39,631 nucleotides of DNA from Pseudomonadota bacterium (lineage in GTDB: Bacteria > Pseudomonadota > Gammaproteobacteria > Xanthomonadales > Xanthomonadaceae), in NCBI GenBank assembly GCA_963205495.1, contig CAUJIN010000021.1, forward strand, positions 1-39,631, given 5' to 3'. Of the stretch, positions 24,561-34,262 are shown in pieces. Position 1 is the stretch's first letter; each line of letters starts with the position of its first letter. The notes under the pieces were generated by a model. It saw only the letters and a list, made by a program, of their open reading frames with translations. It made no database searches and was not told where the DNA came from. The position numbers and the translations under genes are program-made.

Positions 24561-25400
24561 ATGGACTTCCTGCAAATCCTGATCCTGTCGCTGGTGCAGG
24601 CCCTGACCGAGTTCCTGCCCGTCTCCAGCTCCGCGCACCTGGTGCTGGCGAGCGAGATGTTCGGCTGGAAATACCAGGGCCTGAGCTTCGACCTGGCCCT
24701 GCACTTCGGCACCCTGATCGCGATCCTGGCCTACTTCCGCCGCGACATCGCCGAACTGGTGCGAGAAACCCTGGCCTGGCGCCCGGGCAGCCCGCTCAAT
24801 CCGACCCAGCGGCTGGCGCTGGGCATCACGCTGGCGACGATCCCTGCCGGCCTCGCGGGACTGCTCCTCGGCGATGCGGGCGCGCTGGTGCTGCGCCACC
24901 CGGTGGTGATCGCGGTCAACCTGATCGTGTTCGGCGCGCTGCTGTGGCTGGCCGAACGCTGGTCGCAGCGCGCCGGGAGTGCGCTGGCGGCGGATGAGGC
25001 GGGGGCCGGCGAATCGCTGGGGCGTCTGTCGCTCGGTCGCGCCGTGCTGATCGGTTGCGCCCAGACCCTCGCCCTGATACCCGGAACCTCGCGCTCCGGC
25101 GCCACGATGACCGCCGGCATGTTCCTCGGCCTCGATCGTTCGCAGGCGGCGCGCTACTCCTTCCTGCTCTCGACCCCGATCATGGTGCTGGCCACCGCCT
25201 ACGGCGCGTGGGAAGCGCGCAACGAGCCGCTCGCCGGGCTGGAAGAAATGGCGCTGGGCACGCTCCTCTCCGCGGTCGCAGGCTGGTTCGTGATCCGCTT
25301 CTTGCTCGGCGTGATCCGCCGCATCGGCACCCTGCCCTTCGTCGCGTACCGGGTGCTGCTGGGCGTGGTCGTGCTGGGCTGGTACTTTCTGGCGCGCTAG
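24561..25400 (+). CDS. uppP: Undecaprenyl-diphosphate phosphatase UppP/BacA
   Basis: The 279-residue polytopic membrane protein shows the two BacA signatures: the Glu-containing QALTEFLPVSSSAHL near the N-terminus and the PGTSRSGATMTAG motif with the catalytic Ser/Arg in the second half, plus LALHFGTLIAIL. UppP recycles the lipid carrier undecaprenyl pyrophosphate for peptidoglycan and other cell-wall polymers and gives bacitracin resistance. About eight hydrophobic segments can be followed. GAGG lies upstream of the ATG. It converges on putA with a 115-bp gap containing no clear terminator. Confidence 0.96.
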   Translation: MDFLQILILSLVQALTEFLPVSSSAHLVLASEMFGWKYQGLSFDLALHFGTLIAILAYFRRDIAELVRETLAWRPGSPLNPTQRLALGITLATIPAGLAGLLLGDAGALVLRHPVVIAVNLIVFGALLWLAERWSQRAGSALAADEAGAGESLGRLSLGRAVLIGCAQTLALIPGTSRSGATMTAGMFLGLDRSQAARYSFLLSTPIMVLATAYGAWEARNEPLAGLEEMALGTLLSAVAGWFVIRFLLGVIRRIGTLPFVAYRVLLGVVVLGWYFLAR

Positions 25401-25515
25401 GCCGACGGCGAGATTCGATCTCCGGGGTGCGGCCTCGCCAGGCCAGCCCCGGGTCGATCGTTTTCGAAGCCCTCGGGCCGCGCCTCCCGCCCGCAGGGAA
25501 GCGCGGCGGGCGCCG

Positions 25516-28500
25516 TCACTCCGCCAGCGTCAGCAGCGAGGCGTTGCCGCCGGCCGCGGTGGTGTTGACGGTGAGCGTGCGCTCGGTACAGAAGCGCGCC
25601 AGATAGTGCGGGCCGCCCGCCTTGGGTCCGGTGCCCGAGAGCCCCTCGCCGCCGAAAGGCTGCACACCCACCACCGCGCCGATCATGTTGCGATTGACGT
25701 AGCAGTTGCCGGCGCGCACGCGGCTGGAAATCTTCTGCACGGTCTCGTCGATGCGGCTGTGGATGCCCAGCGTCAGTCCGTAGCCGGTGGCGTTGACCGC
25801 CTCGATCACCGCGTCGAGCCTGTCGGCGTCGTAGCGGATCACGTGCAGCACCGGGCCGAAGATCTCGCGGTGCAGGCGATCGAGGGAGTCGATCTCGTAG
25901 GCGCGCGGCGCGAAGAAGGTGCCGTGCTCGGTGCCTTCTGCGGGCTTCACCACCGCGATCGGGCGCGCTTCCTTGTCCATGCGCTCGGCGTGCGCGGTGA
26001 GCATGGACAGCGCGTCGGCGTCGATCACCGGACCCACGTCGGTGGAAAGCAGGCCCGGATCGCCCACCTTCAGCTCGGCCATGGCGCCGGCCAGCATGGT
26101 GACGACCTTGTCGGCGATGTCGCGCTGCACGAACAGGATGCGGGTGGCCGAGCAGCGCTGCCCGGCCGAACCGAAGGCGCCGGAAATCGTGTCCTTGACC
26201 AACTGCTCGGGGAGCGCCGAGGAATCGGCGATCATGGCGTTCTGGCCGCCGGTCTCGGCGATCAGCACGCCGATGGCGGCGTCGCGCGCGGCCAGCGCGC
26301 GGTTGATGGCGCGCGCGGTCTCGGTGGAGCCGGTGAAGGCCACGCCGGCGACGCGCGGATCGGCGGTCAGCGCAGCGCCCACGGTGGCACCGTCCCCCGG
26401 CACGAACTGCAGCACCTCGGCGGGCACGCCGGCTTCGTGCAGGAGCTTCACCATCGCGTGCCCGACCAGGTTGGTCTGTTCGGCCGGCTTGGCGATCACC
26501 GCGTTGCCGGCCACCAGCGCCGCCGCCACCTGGCCTGCGAAGATGGCCAGCGGGAAGTTCCACGGGCTGATGCAGACGAACACCCCGCGCCCGTGCAGGA
26601 ACAGCTGGTTGGATTCCCCCGTGGGCCCCGGCAAGGTCTCGGGGTGGGCCAGCATCGCGCGCGCCTGCTGGGCGTAGTAGCGCAGGAAATCGACCGCCTC
26701 GCGCACTTCGGCCACGCCATCGGCCAGCGTCTTGCCGGCTTCCTTCACGCACAGCGCCATGAACTGCGCCATGCGCGCCTGCAGCAGGTCGGCGGCGTGC
26801 TCGAGGATCTTGGCGCGCGAGCTTGCCGGCATCGAATCCCACGCGGGCTGCGCCGCGACCGCGTTGACCAGCGCGCGCTCGACCGTGGCGGCATCGGCCG
26901 CCTGCCAGCTGCCGACCTTCTCGCGCCGGTCGGCGGGATTGAGCACCTCGTGCACGGCCCCGGAAGGCTGCGCCCCGGGCACGAGAGGTGCGGCCATCCA
27001 CGGCTGCAATGCGGCGTTGAGCGCCTCGGCCAGGCGCGCGAGTTCGTCATCGTTGGCAAGGTTGACGCCCATGGAATTCTTCCTCGTTTCGCCGTAGAGA
27101 TCGGCAGGTTGCGGGATGCGCGGGTGCGGCTTGAAATCGAAGCCGGCGACGGTGGCGACCGGATCGGCCACCAGTTCGGCCGGCGCGATGGTCGGATCGG
27201 TGATGCGGTTGACGAAACTCGAATTGGCGCCGTTCTCCAGCAGGCGGCGCACCAGATAGGGCAAGAGGTCCTCGTGGCTGCCCACCGGCGCGTAGACGCG
27301 GCACGGCGTGTTGAGCGCGTTGGGCGAAACCACTTCGTCGTGCAGGTCCGCGCCCATGCCGTGCAGGCGCTGGAACTCGTACTGGCAGGCGTCTCCGCCG
27401 CCGCTGCGGCCCAGCGCCAGGCGCGCGTATTCGTTGACCGCGGCGATGGTCTGGGCGTTGTGGCTGGCGAACATGGGGTAGAGCGCGTCGGTGGCGGCCA
27501 GCATCTTGCGGGCGCAGGCCAGATAGCTCACGTCGGTGTTGGGCTTGCGCGTGAACACCGGGTAGCCGGCGTGGCCCTCGACCTGGGCGCGCTTGATCTC
27601 CGAATCCCAGTAGGCGCCCTTCACCAGCCGCACCGGGATGCGCTTTCCACCGCGACGCGCCAGCGCGATCAGCCAGTCGATCGCGAAGGGCGCGCGCTTC
27701 TGGTAGGCCTGCACCGCCAGCCCCAGCCCTTCCCAGCCGGACAGCGAGGCGTCGGTGTAAACCGCTTCGATCAGCTCCAGACTCAGCTCGAGGCGATCGG
27801 CCTCCTCGGCGTCGATGGTGTAGCCGATGCCCTTGAGCCGAGCCAGCCGCGCCAGCTCCAGCACGCGCGGCGCCAGCTCGGCCATGACGCGGGTGCGCTT
27901 GGCCACTTCGTAGCGCGGATGCAGGGCCGAGAGCTTGATCGAGATGCTCGGGGTGGCAAAGACGCTGGTACCGACGAAACTTCCGTTCGGCCCGCTGCTT
28001 CCGATCGCCTCGATGGCCTGACGATAGGCCTCGAAGTAGCGGTCGGCGTCGGCCCTGGTGAGCGCGGCCTCGCCCAGCATGTCGTAGGAATGACGGTAGG
28101 CGGCGTTGTCCTTGCGGCGCGAACGCTTGAGCGCTTCCTCGATGGTGCGCCCCATGACGAACTGGTGGCCCATGATGCGCATGGCCTGGCGCACGGCGAG
28201 GCGGATCATCGGCTCGCCGGCGCGCCCGACCAGACGGCGCAGCGCGTCGCCGAAGCTGCGCCGGGTGTCGTCGGCCAGACTCACCAGCCGCCCGGTCAGC
28301 ATCAGTCCCCAGGTGGAGGCGTTGACCAGCACCGAGTCGCTGCGCCCGAGGTGGGATTCCCAGTTGGCGTCGCCGAGCTTGTCGCGGATCAGCGCATCGG
28401 CCGTGTCCTGGTCGGGAATGCGCAGCAGCGCCTCGGCCACGCACATCAGCAGCACGCCTTCCTCGCTGGAAAGGTCGTACTCGCGCATGAACGCCTCGAT

Positions 28501-28704
28501 CGCGCCCTGGTCCTCGGCCTTTTCGCGCACCCGCACCACGAGTTTTTCGGCGGTGCGCTGGATCGCATCCTGTGCGGCGGCATCGACCCGCGCGCGCTCC
28601 AGCAAGGCGGCCAGGTGCGCCCCCTCGTCGGTGCAATAGGCGGGCGTCAAGGCGGCCAAGGGCGCAGCGCGCCTCGGCAGTTCGGGGCTCAGAATGGGTT
28701 TCAC
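25516..28704 (-). CDS. putA: Bifunctional proline dehydrogenase/P5C dehydrogenase PutA
   Basis: About 1062 residues form a type A PutA, which oxidises proline to glutamate in two channelled steps. The FAD-binding proline dehydrogenase barrel occupies roughly residues 120-480 (VKGAYWDSEIKRAQ, FASHNAQTI, EFQRLHGMG). The aldehyde dehydrogenase half follows, with PWNFPLAIF, AKPAEQTN, FTGSTETAR, ETGGQNAM (Glu) and GSAGQRCSATR (catalytic Cys). There is no N-terminal ribbon-helix-helix domain, so it does not repress its own gene. I chose the GTG at 28704, which has GGAG 6 nt upstream; an in-frame ATG at 28743 lacks a ribosome-binding site and overlaps the putative -10. The response regulator gene diverges from it. 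Confidence 0.95.
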   Translation of the reverse strand: MKPILSPELPRRAAPLAALTPAYCTDEGAHLAALLERARVDAAAQDAIQRTAEKLVVRVREKAEDQGAIEAFMREYDLSSEEGVLLMCVAEALLRIPDQDTADALIRDKLGDANWESHLGRSDSVLVNASTWGLMLTGRLVSLADDTRRSFGDALRRLVGRAGEPMIRLAVRQAMRIMGHQFVMGRTIEEALKRSRRKDNAAYRHSYDMLGEAALTRADADRYFEAYRQAIEAIGSSGPNGSFVGTSVFATPSISIKLSALHPRYEVAKRTRVMAELAPRVLELARLARLKGIGYTIDAEEADRLELSLELIEAVYTDASLSGWEGLGLAVQAYQKRAPFAIDWLIALARRGGKRIPVRLVKGAYWDSEIKRAQVEGHAGYPVFTRKPNTDVSYLACARKMLAATDALYPMFASHNAQTIAAVNEYARLALGRSGGGDACQYEFQRLHGMGADLHDEVVSPNALNTPCRVYAPVGSHEDLLPYLVRRLLENGANSSFVNRITDPTIAPAELVADPVATVAGFDFKPHPRIPQPADLYGETRKNSMGVNLANDDELARLAEALNAALQPWMAAPLVPGAQPSGAVHEVLNPADRREKVGSWQAADAATVERALVNAVAAQPAWDSMPASSRAKILEHAADLLQARMAQFMALCVKEAGKTLADGVAEVREAVDFLRYYAQQARAMLAHPETLPGPTGESNQLFLHGRGVFVCISPWNFPLAIFAGQVAAALVAGNAVIAKPAEQTNLVGHAMVKLLHEAGVPAEVLQFVPGDGATVGAALTADPRVAGVAFTGSTETARAINRALAARDAAIGVLIAETGGQNAMIADSSALPEQLVKDTISGAFGSAGQRCSATRILFVQRDIADKVVTMLAGAMAELKVGDPGLLSTDVGPVIDADALSMLTAHAERMDKEARPIAVVKPAEGTEHGTFFAPRAYEIDSLDRLHREIFGPVLHVIRYDADRLDAVIEAVNATGYGLTLGIHSRIDETVQKISSRVRAGNCYVNRNMIGAVVGVQPFGGEGLSGTGPKAGGPHYLARFCTERTLTVNTTAAGGNASLLTLAE

Positions 28705-28741
28705 GACGTTCTCCGTCAGCAAGGGCGCGCGCAGCCTTTCC

Positions 28742-28747
28742 ATTTTA
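28742..28747 (-). promoter_or_regulatory. Candidate -10 element of putA
   Basis: TAAAAT read on the minus strand is a 5-of-6 match to the consensus -10, about 38 bp upstream of the GTG start. The predicted transcript start would lie just inside the alternative ATG frame, supporting the GTG. No good -35 is seen, which would fit activator-dependent control. Confidence 0.4.
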
Positions 28748-28891
28748 GTGCACCCGAGCCCCGGAAAGCGTTAGGCCTGATTCCACGGGGCCAGGCGCAG
28801 GATCGGCACGAAACGAGGGAAACGCGCCTGCGGCGTGCGCCCGGTGCAGGTATGGTTCATGCTTGCACCGCGCCTGCCGCCGATGTTCCGA

Positions 28892-29560
28892 ATGACCACG
28901 ATCCTGATTGCCGATGACCATCCGCTGTTCCGCGACGCCCTGCGCCGCGCGGTGCTGCAGGCGATTCCCGACGCGCGGCTGGGCGAAGCCGAGCACGTCG
29001 CCGCGCTGATGGAGAAGATCGCCGAATGCCCCGACGCCGACCTCCTCCTGCTCGACCTCAACATGCCCGGCGCGCACGGATTCAGCGCGCTGGCGCACGT
29101 GCGTTCGACCTTCCCCACCCTGCCGGTCGTGGTGGTCTCGGCGCGCGAGGAGCCGGCGATCATGCGCCGCGCCATCGGTCACGGCGCGGCCGGCTTCATC
29201 CCCAAGTCGGCGGACATCCAGACCATCGGCGTGGCGCTGCGGGCGGTGCTGGAGGGCGACACCTGGCTTCCGCCCGGCGCAGGCCAGGGCGGCCGGCTGG
29301 ATCCGGAAGAGGAGCAGCTGGCGCAGCGGATCGCCGAGCTGACGCCGCAGCAATACCGCGTGCTGTCCATGGTCTGCAACGGCCTGCTCAACAAGCAGAT
29401 CGCCTGGGAGCTGGAGGTTTCGGAGGCCACGGTCAAGGCGCACATGACCGCGATCCTGCGCAAACTGGGTGCCCATTCGCGCACCCAGGCGGTGCTGCTG
29501 GCCGGTCGCCTGACGCTCGACGGGCGCAGCGCCGCACCGCCGCCCGACGAGGACGAATAG
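28892..29560 (+). CDS. LuxR/NarL-family response regulator
   Basis: The 222-residue protein has a receiver domain beginning MTTILIADDHPLFRDAL, the phosphoacceptor Asp55 in LLLDLNMPG, the conserved Ser/Lys of VVSARE and FIPKSA, and a C-terminal LuxR helix-turn-helix (LTPQQYRVL, NKQIAWELEVSEATVKAHM). It likely activates transcription when phosphorylated by the hybrid kinase whose gene ends 12 bp away on the other strand. It diverges from putA by 187 bp, so putA is a natural candidate target. A start 9 bases upstream (MFRMTT) is possible. Confidence 0.9.
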   Translation: MTTILIADDHPLFRDALRRAVLQAIPDARLGEAEHVAALMEKIAECPDADLLLLDLNMPGAHGFSALAHVRSTFPTLPVVVVSAREEPAIMRRAIGHGAAGFIPKSADIQTIGVALRAVLEGDTWLPPGAGQGGRLDPEEEQLAQRIAELTPQQYRVLSMVCNGLLNKQIAWELEVSEATVKAHMTAILRKLGAHSRTQAVLLAGRLTLDGRSAAPPPDEDE

Positions 29561-29572
29561 CCCCGCGCGCGA

Positions 29573-32500
29573 TCACTCCGATCCAGCCGCCCGCCGCCGC
29601 GCCAGCGCCGCCAGCAGCGCGCGCAGCGCGGCCGGTCGCACCGGCTTGTGCAGCAGCGGGAAGTCGGCGCTGCGCGCGCGCTGCGCCAGCTCCTCGCTCC
29701 GATCGGCGGTGACGAGCGCCGCCGGAATCGGCGCGCCGCCCGCTTCACGCCGCAGGATGTCGAGCACGGCCAGCCCGTCGAGCGCCTCGTCCAGATGGAA
29801 ATCGGCAAGGAGGATGTCCGGACGCGCCTGGCGCAGGCTCGTCAGCGCCGATTCCAGCCCGGTCGCCGCGACCACCCGCACGCCCCAACGCTGCAGCAGC
29901 GCCGCCGTGCCGTCCAGAATCGCCGGATCGTTGTCCACGCACAGCACCCGCAGGCCGGCCACATCGCGCGCCGGTTGCGGATCCTCCGGCACGGCCGACT
30001 GCAAGGGCTCCGCCGCCAGCGGCACGTCCAGACAGAACACGCTGCCCCGCCCCAGCCGCGAGGCAACGCGGATGCGGTGATCGAGGATGTGGGCGATGCG
30101 CTCGCAGATCGAGAGCCCCAGACCCAGACCTTTCTCGCCCCAGGGCGAAGGCTGGTCGAGGCGTTCGAACTCCTCGAACACCAGGCGAACCTGCTCGGGC
30201 GCAATGCCCGGCCCGGTGTCCCAGACTTGCCACTGCGCCATCCCGCCACGCCGGCGCAGCGCCAGCAGCACGCCGCCGTGGCGGGTGTAGCGCAGGGCGT
30301 TGGCAAGGAAGTTCTGCAGGATGCGCCGCAGCATCCGGCGATCGCTGTGCAGCCACAGGTCCGGCACCCGCACGCGCAGCTCCAGGCCGCGCGTTGCGGC
30401 GAGCGGGGCGAACTGCTCCTTCAGCGACTGCGCCAGCTGCCGTGCGGATACGGCGGAAAACTCCGGCCGCATCGCCCCGCTGTCCAGCCGCGAGGTTTCC
30501 AGAAGGCTTTCGAGCAGCTCCTCGGCATTTTTCAGCGCGCCGTCGATTCGATCCGCCAGCAGCCGCGAATCGGCATCCGCAGCGGGAGCATCCTTGAGCG
30601 CGGCGCTGAACAGGCGCGCGGCGTTGAGTGGCTGCAGCAGGTCGTGGCTGGCGCCGGCGAGGAAGCGGGTCTTGCTGAGGTTGGCCAGTTCGGCTTCGAG
30701 CTTGGCCGCGCGCAACGCCTCCACCGCGGCGCTTAGCGCGCCGGTGCGTTCGCGCACCCGCAGCTCCAGCGTTTCGTTGGCCTCGAGCAGGGCGCTCTCC
30801 ACCCGCTTGTAGTCGGTGACATCGGTGTAGGTGGTGACATAGCCACCACCCGGCATGGCGCGACCGCGCATCTCGTGCACGCTGCCGTCCCTGCGCACCC
30901 GCTCGAAAACGTAGGGCGAGCCCTGCCGCATGTAGGCCAGGCGCTTTTCGACCTGCACTTGCGCTTCGCCCGGCCCGCTGCCGCTGCGCCGGGCATTCCA
31001 GTGGATCAGCTCGGCCACGGGGCGTCCGATGTACACGGTGCCGTCGGGATAATCGAACATTTCCACATAGCGCCGATTCCAGGCCACCAGCCGCAGGTCG
31101 GCATCGACCACGCTGATGCCCTGGGAGATGTTCTCCAGCGTGGCGGCCAGCAGGGCGCGGTTGAAGCGCAGCTCCTGCGAAGTTTCATCCAGCAGCGCCA
31201 CCACCTCCCCCAGATCCATGCCGATGCCGCGCAGCGCCGTGGTCAGCATCCTGCGCGCCGTGGCAGCGCCGATCGAGGCCGACAGCAGGCGCTCGGTGTG
31301 CTGCAGCAGGCTGCGGTCGGCCGCATCGGAAGGCGCGATGTCGCGCCCGACCTGCTCGCGATATTCGGCGAACGCGCGATCCACCGCACGCGCACCGACG
31401 ATGCGCTCGGCGATCGCGCGCAGATCGCCCACCGAGATGCGCCCGCGCCACTCCCCTTCCCCGCCCGTCGTCCGCTGCGCGGAAGGATCGACGAAGGGCA
31501 TCGCGCGCAGGCGCTCGTGCATCGTGGGGCTGCGGCGCAGGCTCAGCAAGAGGAAGCCGGCCAGATTGAACAGCAGCGACCAGAAGACGCCGTGCGTGAG
31601 CGGATCCCAGCCCGACAATCCGAACAGCCCCTGCGGACGCAGCATGGCAAGACCGAAAGGCCCCTCGGCGATCCAGTCCAGCTCCAGCCCCGCCGAACTC
31701 GCCACCGTCGGAACCAGCAGGGTATAGGCCCAGGCGAGGAAACCCGCCCCCAGACCGGCATAGGCACCCGCACGACTCGCACCGCTCCAGTAGAGCCCGC
31801 CGAGGATGGCCGGCGCGAACTGCGCCACCGCCGCGAAGGCCAGCAGGCCGATCTGCGCCAGCCCCTCCTGACCGGAGGTGATGCGGTAATAGAGATAGGC
31901 CGCCAGTGCCAGCGCGACGATGGTGGCGCGGCGGATGCCCAGCACCACGCGCGACAGGTCGCGCTGCGCCTGCGCATCGACCCAGCGCAGACGCAGCGCC
32001 AGCGGCATGACCAGCTCGTTGGACACCATCGTCGCCAGCGCCATCGTCGCCACGATCACCATGCCGGTCGCCGCTGAAAACCCGCCGAGAAATCCCACCA
32101 GCGCCAGCGCATCCTGCCCGTGCGAAAGCGGCAGCATCAGCACATAGGTATCCGGATCCACCGCCGTGCCGCCGAATGCGCTTGCGCCGGCCAGTGCGAT
32201 CGGCACCACGCAGGCGCAGATCACGGCCAGATAGGCGGGAAAGAGCCAGCGCGCGCGGCGCACGTCATCCACATGCCCGCATTCGACCACTCCCACCTGG
32301 AACTGGCGCGGCAGGCAGACGATGGCCAGAAAGGCCAGCAGCAGCTGCGCCGGAAAGCCCGCCGGCAGCGCCGTGCTGGCCAGCGCCGAGGCGCGGAATC
32401 GCTCGACGAATCCATCGCCCACCTGCGACCAGGCGAACAGCCCCACCGCCAGGAAGGCCAGCAGCTTGACCAGCGACTCCAGCGCCACCGCCAGCATCAG

Positions 32501-33067
32501 TCCGTGGTGGTGCTCGGTCGCATCCACCTGCCGGGTTCCGAACAGGATGGAGAAGACCGCCAGCAGCGCCGCCATGTAGAACGCCGGCTCGCGCAGCGGC
32601 GCAGGCGGGCCGCGGTGGCCGATGCCGCTGAGCACCTCGATGCTCATTGCACCAGCCTTGAACTGCAGCGCGATGTAGGGCACCGCCGCGATCAGCGCCA
32701 CGACCGTCACCAGCGCCGCGAGCCCCTGCGACTTGCCGTAGCGGGAGCCGACGAAATCCGCGATCGAGGTGATGTTCTGCTCGTGCGTCACCTGCACCAG
32801 ACGCTGCAACAGCCCGATGCCGAAAGCGAACAGCAGGATCGGCCCCAGATAGATCGGCAGGAAGCTCCAGCCCGACGAAACCGCCGAACCGACCGCGCCG
32901 TAGAAGGTCCAGGACGAGCAGTAGACCGCCAGCGCCAGGCTGTAGACCACCGGACGCATGGACATGCGTTCCGGATACAGCGGCCGGCGATCCCCCAGAT
33001 AGGCCACCGCGAACAGCAGCGCGACGTAGCCCAGCGACACCCCCAGCAACACCCAGCCCGGCACCAT
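29573..33067 (-). CDS. Sodium/solute symporter-like hybrid sensor histidine kinase
   Basis: The 1164-residue protein fuses a 12-13-helix Na+/solute-symporter (SSS, PutP-like) domain at about 1-510 to a PAS domain (about 640-755), a HisKA dimerisation domain with phosphorylatable His808 (FLAGASHDLLQPL), a HATPase_c domain (NFLANALRYT, DTGPGIAP, GLGLGLSICERI) and a C-terminal receiver with Asp1089 (LLADFHLD) and Lys1141. This architecture is that of the CbrA/CrbS-like kinases, which may sense and possibly transport a small substrate. The gene ends 12 bp from the response regulator, and putA is on the far side of that gene, suggesting proline or a related substrate as signal (inference). Confidence 0.92.
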   Translation of the reverse strand: MVPGWVLLGVSLGYVALLFAVAYLGDRRPLYPERMSMRPVVYSLALAVYCSSWTFYGAVGSAVSSGWSFLPIYLGPILLFAFGIGLLQRLVQVTHEQNITSIADFVGSRYGKSQGLAALVTVVALIAAVPYIALQFKAGAMSIEVLSGIGHRGPPAPLREPAFYMAALLAVFSILFGTRQVDATEHHHGLMLAVALESLVKLLAFLAVGLFAWSQVGDGFVERFRASALASTALPAGFPAQLLLAFLAIVCLPRQFQVGVVECGHVDDVRRARWLFPAYLAVICACVVPIALAGASAFGGTAVDPDTYVLMLPLSHGQDALALVGFLGGFSAATGMVIVATMALATMVSNELVMPLALRLRWVDAQAQRDLSRVVLGIRRATIVALALAAYLYYRITSGQEGLAQIGLLAFAAVAQFAPAILGGLYWSGASRAGAYAGLGAGFLAWAYTLLVPTVASSAGLELDWIAEGPFGLAMLRPQGLFGLSGWDPLTHGVFWSLLFNLAGFLLLSLRRSPTMHERLRAMPFVDPSAQRTTGGEGEWRGRISVGDLRAIAERIVGARAVDRAFAEYREQVGRDIAPSDAADRSLLQHTERLLSASIGAATARRMLTTALRGIGMDLGEVVALLDETSQELRFNRALLAATLENISQGISVVDADLRLVAWNRRYVEMFDYPDGTVYIGRPVAELIHWNARRSGSGPGEAQVQVEKRLAYMRQGSPYVFERVRRDGSVHEMRGRAMPGGGYVTTYTDVTDYKRVESALLEANETLELRVRERTGALSAAVEALRAAKLEAELANLSKTRFLAGASHDLLQPLNAARLFSAALKDAPAADADSRLLADRIDGALKNAEELLESLLETSRLDSGAMRPEFSAVSARQLAQSLKEQFAPLAATRGLELRVRVPDLWLHSDRRMLRRILQNFLANALRYTRHGGVLLALRRRGGMAQWQVWDTGPGIAPEQVRLVFEEFERLDQPSPWGEKGLGLGLSICERIAHILDHRIRVASRLGRGSVFCLDVPLAAEPLQSAVPEDPQPARDVAGLRVLCVDNDPAILDGTAALLQRWGVRVVAATGLESALTSLRQARPDILLADFHLDEALDGLAVLDILRREAGGAPIPAALVTADRSEELAQRARSADFPLLHKPVRPAALRALLAALARRRAAGSE

Positions 33068-33208
33068 CGGACGCCCCTCGCAACACCGGCTTGCGCCAGC
33101 CTCCCCCGCATCCTACGGGAACCGCACACCGATGGCCGCCCCGCCCCGCCGCACCCCGGAGTCATGCGCCTCCTTGCCGGTTCATTTGGCATTGGAAGAG
33201 GCTTGGTC

Positions 33209-33237
33209 TTGGCGAACCGGCAGAACTGCCGTATCAT
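33209..33237 (+). promoter_or_regulatory. Candidate upstream promoter of rplM
   Basis: TTGGCG (33209-33214), a 17-bp spacer and TATCAT (33232-33237). The -10 is a 5-of-6 match and the spacing is ideal. The transcript would have a leader of about 160 nt. Confidence 0.55.
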
Positions 33238-33322
33238 GCCCGGCCCGGTCGCCGCGAACCGCGAGCCAGACCGGACTTTCCGGGGCGTCTGCCCCCGACT
33301 GGCCGCGAATTTCCGTCGCATG

Positions 33323-33351
33323 TTGCGTGGGTCTGCGTGATCCCGTATCAT
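33323..33351 (+). promoter_or_regulatory. Candidate proximal promoter of rplM
   Basis: TTGCGT (33323-33328), a 17-bp spacer and TATCAT (33346-33351). The -10 and its three flanking upstream bases (CCG) are identical to the upstream promoter, 114 bp away. Confidence 0.45.
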
Positions 33352-33406
33352 TCCGCGTCTTTCGTCTTGCCTTTTGCAAGCCAACCGTTTCCTTCGAGTA
33401 GCTGTC

Positions 33407-33835
33407 ATGAAGACCTTCAGCGCCAAGTCCGAGACCGTCAAGCGCGACTGGTACGTCGTCGACGCCAGCGGCAAGACCCTGGGCCGCCTGTGCTCCGAGC
33501 TCGCCATCCGCCTGCGCGGCAAGCACAAGCCCGTCTACACCCCGCATGTGGACACCGGCGACTATCTGGTCGTCATCAATGCCGAAAAGATCCACGCCAC
33601 CGGCAACAAGATGCAGGACAAGATGTACCACCGCTTCACCGGTCACATCGGCAACCTCAAGTCCGAGACGCTCGGCCAGGCTCTGGATCGCCACCCCGAG
33701 CGCGTCATCGAGATCGGCGTGAAGGGCATGCTGCCGAAGAACCCGCTGGGCCGCGAGATGTTCCGCAAGCTCAAGGTTTACGCCGGTCCGAACCATCCGC
33801 ACACCGCCCAGCAGCCGCAAGTGCTGGACCTCTGA
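33407..33835 (+). CDS. rplM: 50S ribosomal protein L13
   Basis: The 142-residue protein matches L13 in full: [60 protein letters not shown] and [22 protein letters not shown]13 is an early assembly protein of the large subunit. It is followed 10 bp later by rpsI, the universal rplM-rpsI operon. Two promoter-like sequences precede it. Confidence 0.98.
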   Translation: MKTFSAKSETVKRDWYVVDASGKTLGRLCSELAIRLRGKHKPVYTPHVDTGDYLVVINAEKIHATGNKMQDKMYHRFTGHIGNLKSETLGQALDRHPERVIEIGVKGMLPKNPLGREMFRKLKVYAGPNHPHTAQQPQVLDL

Positions 33836-33845
33836 GTAAACGTCC

Positions 33846-34238
33846 ATGGCAACCATGCAGAACTACGGCACCGGCCGTCGCAAGTCCTCCACCGCCCGCG
33901 TGTTCCTGCGTCCGGGTTCGGGCGTGATCACGATCAACCATCGCTCCATCGAGCAGTTCTTCGGCCGCGAGACCGCACGCATGATCGTGCGCCAGCCGCT
34001 TGAACTGACCAAGATGACCGACAAGTTCGACGTTCTGGTCACGGTGGAAGGCGGCGGCATCACCGGCCAGGCCGGCGCGATCCGCCTGGGCCTTTCCCGC
34101 GCCCTGGTCGAGTACGACGAGAACCTCAAGAGCGAGCTGCGCCGCGCCGGCTTCATGACCCGCGACGCCCGCGAAGTGGAGCGCAAGAAGGTCGGCCTGC
34201 ACAAGGCCCGTCGCGCAACGCAGTTCTCCAAGCGCTGA
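33846..34238 (+). CDS. rpsI: 30S ribosomal protein S9
   Basis: The 130-residue protein is a full S9: [18 protein letters not shown], the [19 protein letters not shown] core, [25 protein letters not shown] at the basic C-terminus, whose final Lys-Arg reaches the P-site tRNA in S9. It is second in the rplM-rpsI operon; the tRNA-Gln gene starts 24 bp downstream, so a shared transcript ending at the next terminator is plausible. Confidence 0.98.
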   Translation: MATMQNYGTGRRKSSTARVFLRPGSGVITINHRSIEQFFGRETARMIVRQPLELTKMTDKFDVLVTVEGGGITGQAGAIRLGLSRALVEYDENLKSELRRAGFMTRDAREVERKKVGLHKARRATQFSKR

Positions 34239-34262
34239 TATCGCGGCTCCTTGCAAGCATCT

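Larger units (their letters stand above)
33068..33406. other. Divergent intergenic region and rplM leader
   Basis: 339 bp separate the kinase start from rplM. It contains two promoter-like arrays (33209-33237 and 33323-33351) and, between them, two short perfect hairpins: CCGGA-CTT-TCCGG (around 33272-33284) and GGGG-CGTCTG-CCCC (around 33283-33296). These partly overlap and could alternate. No coding frame is supported. Confidence 0.55.
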
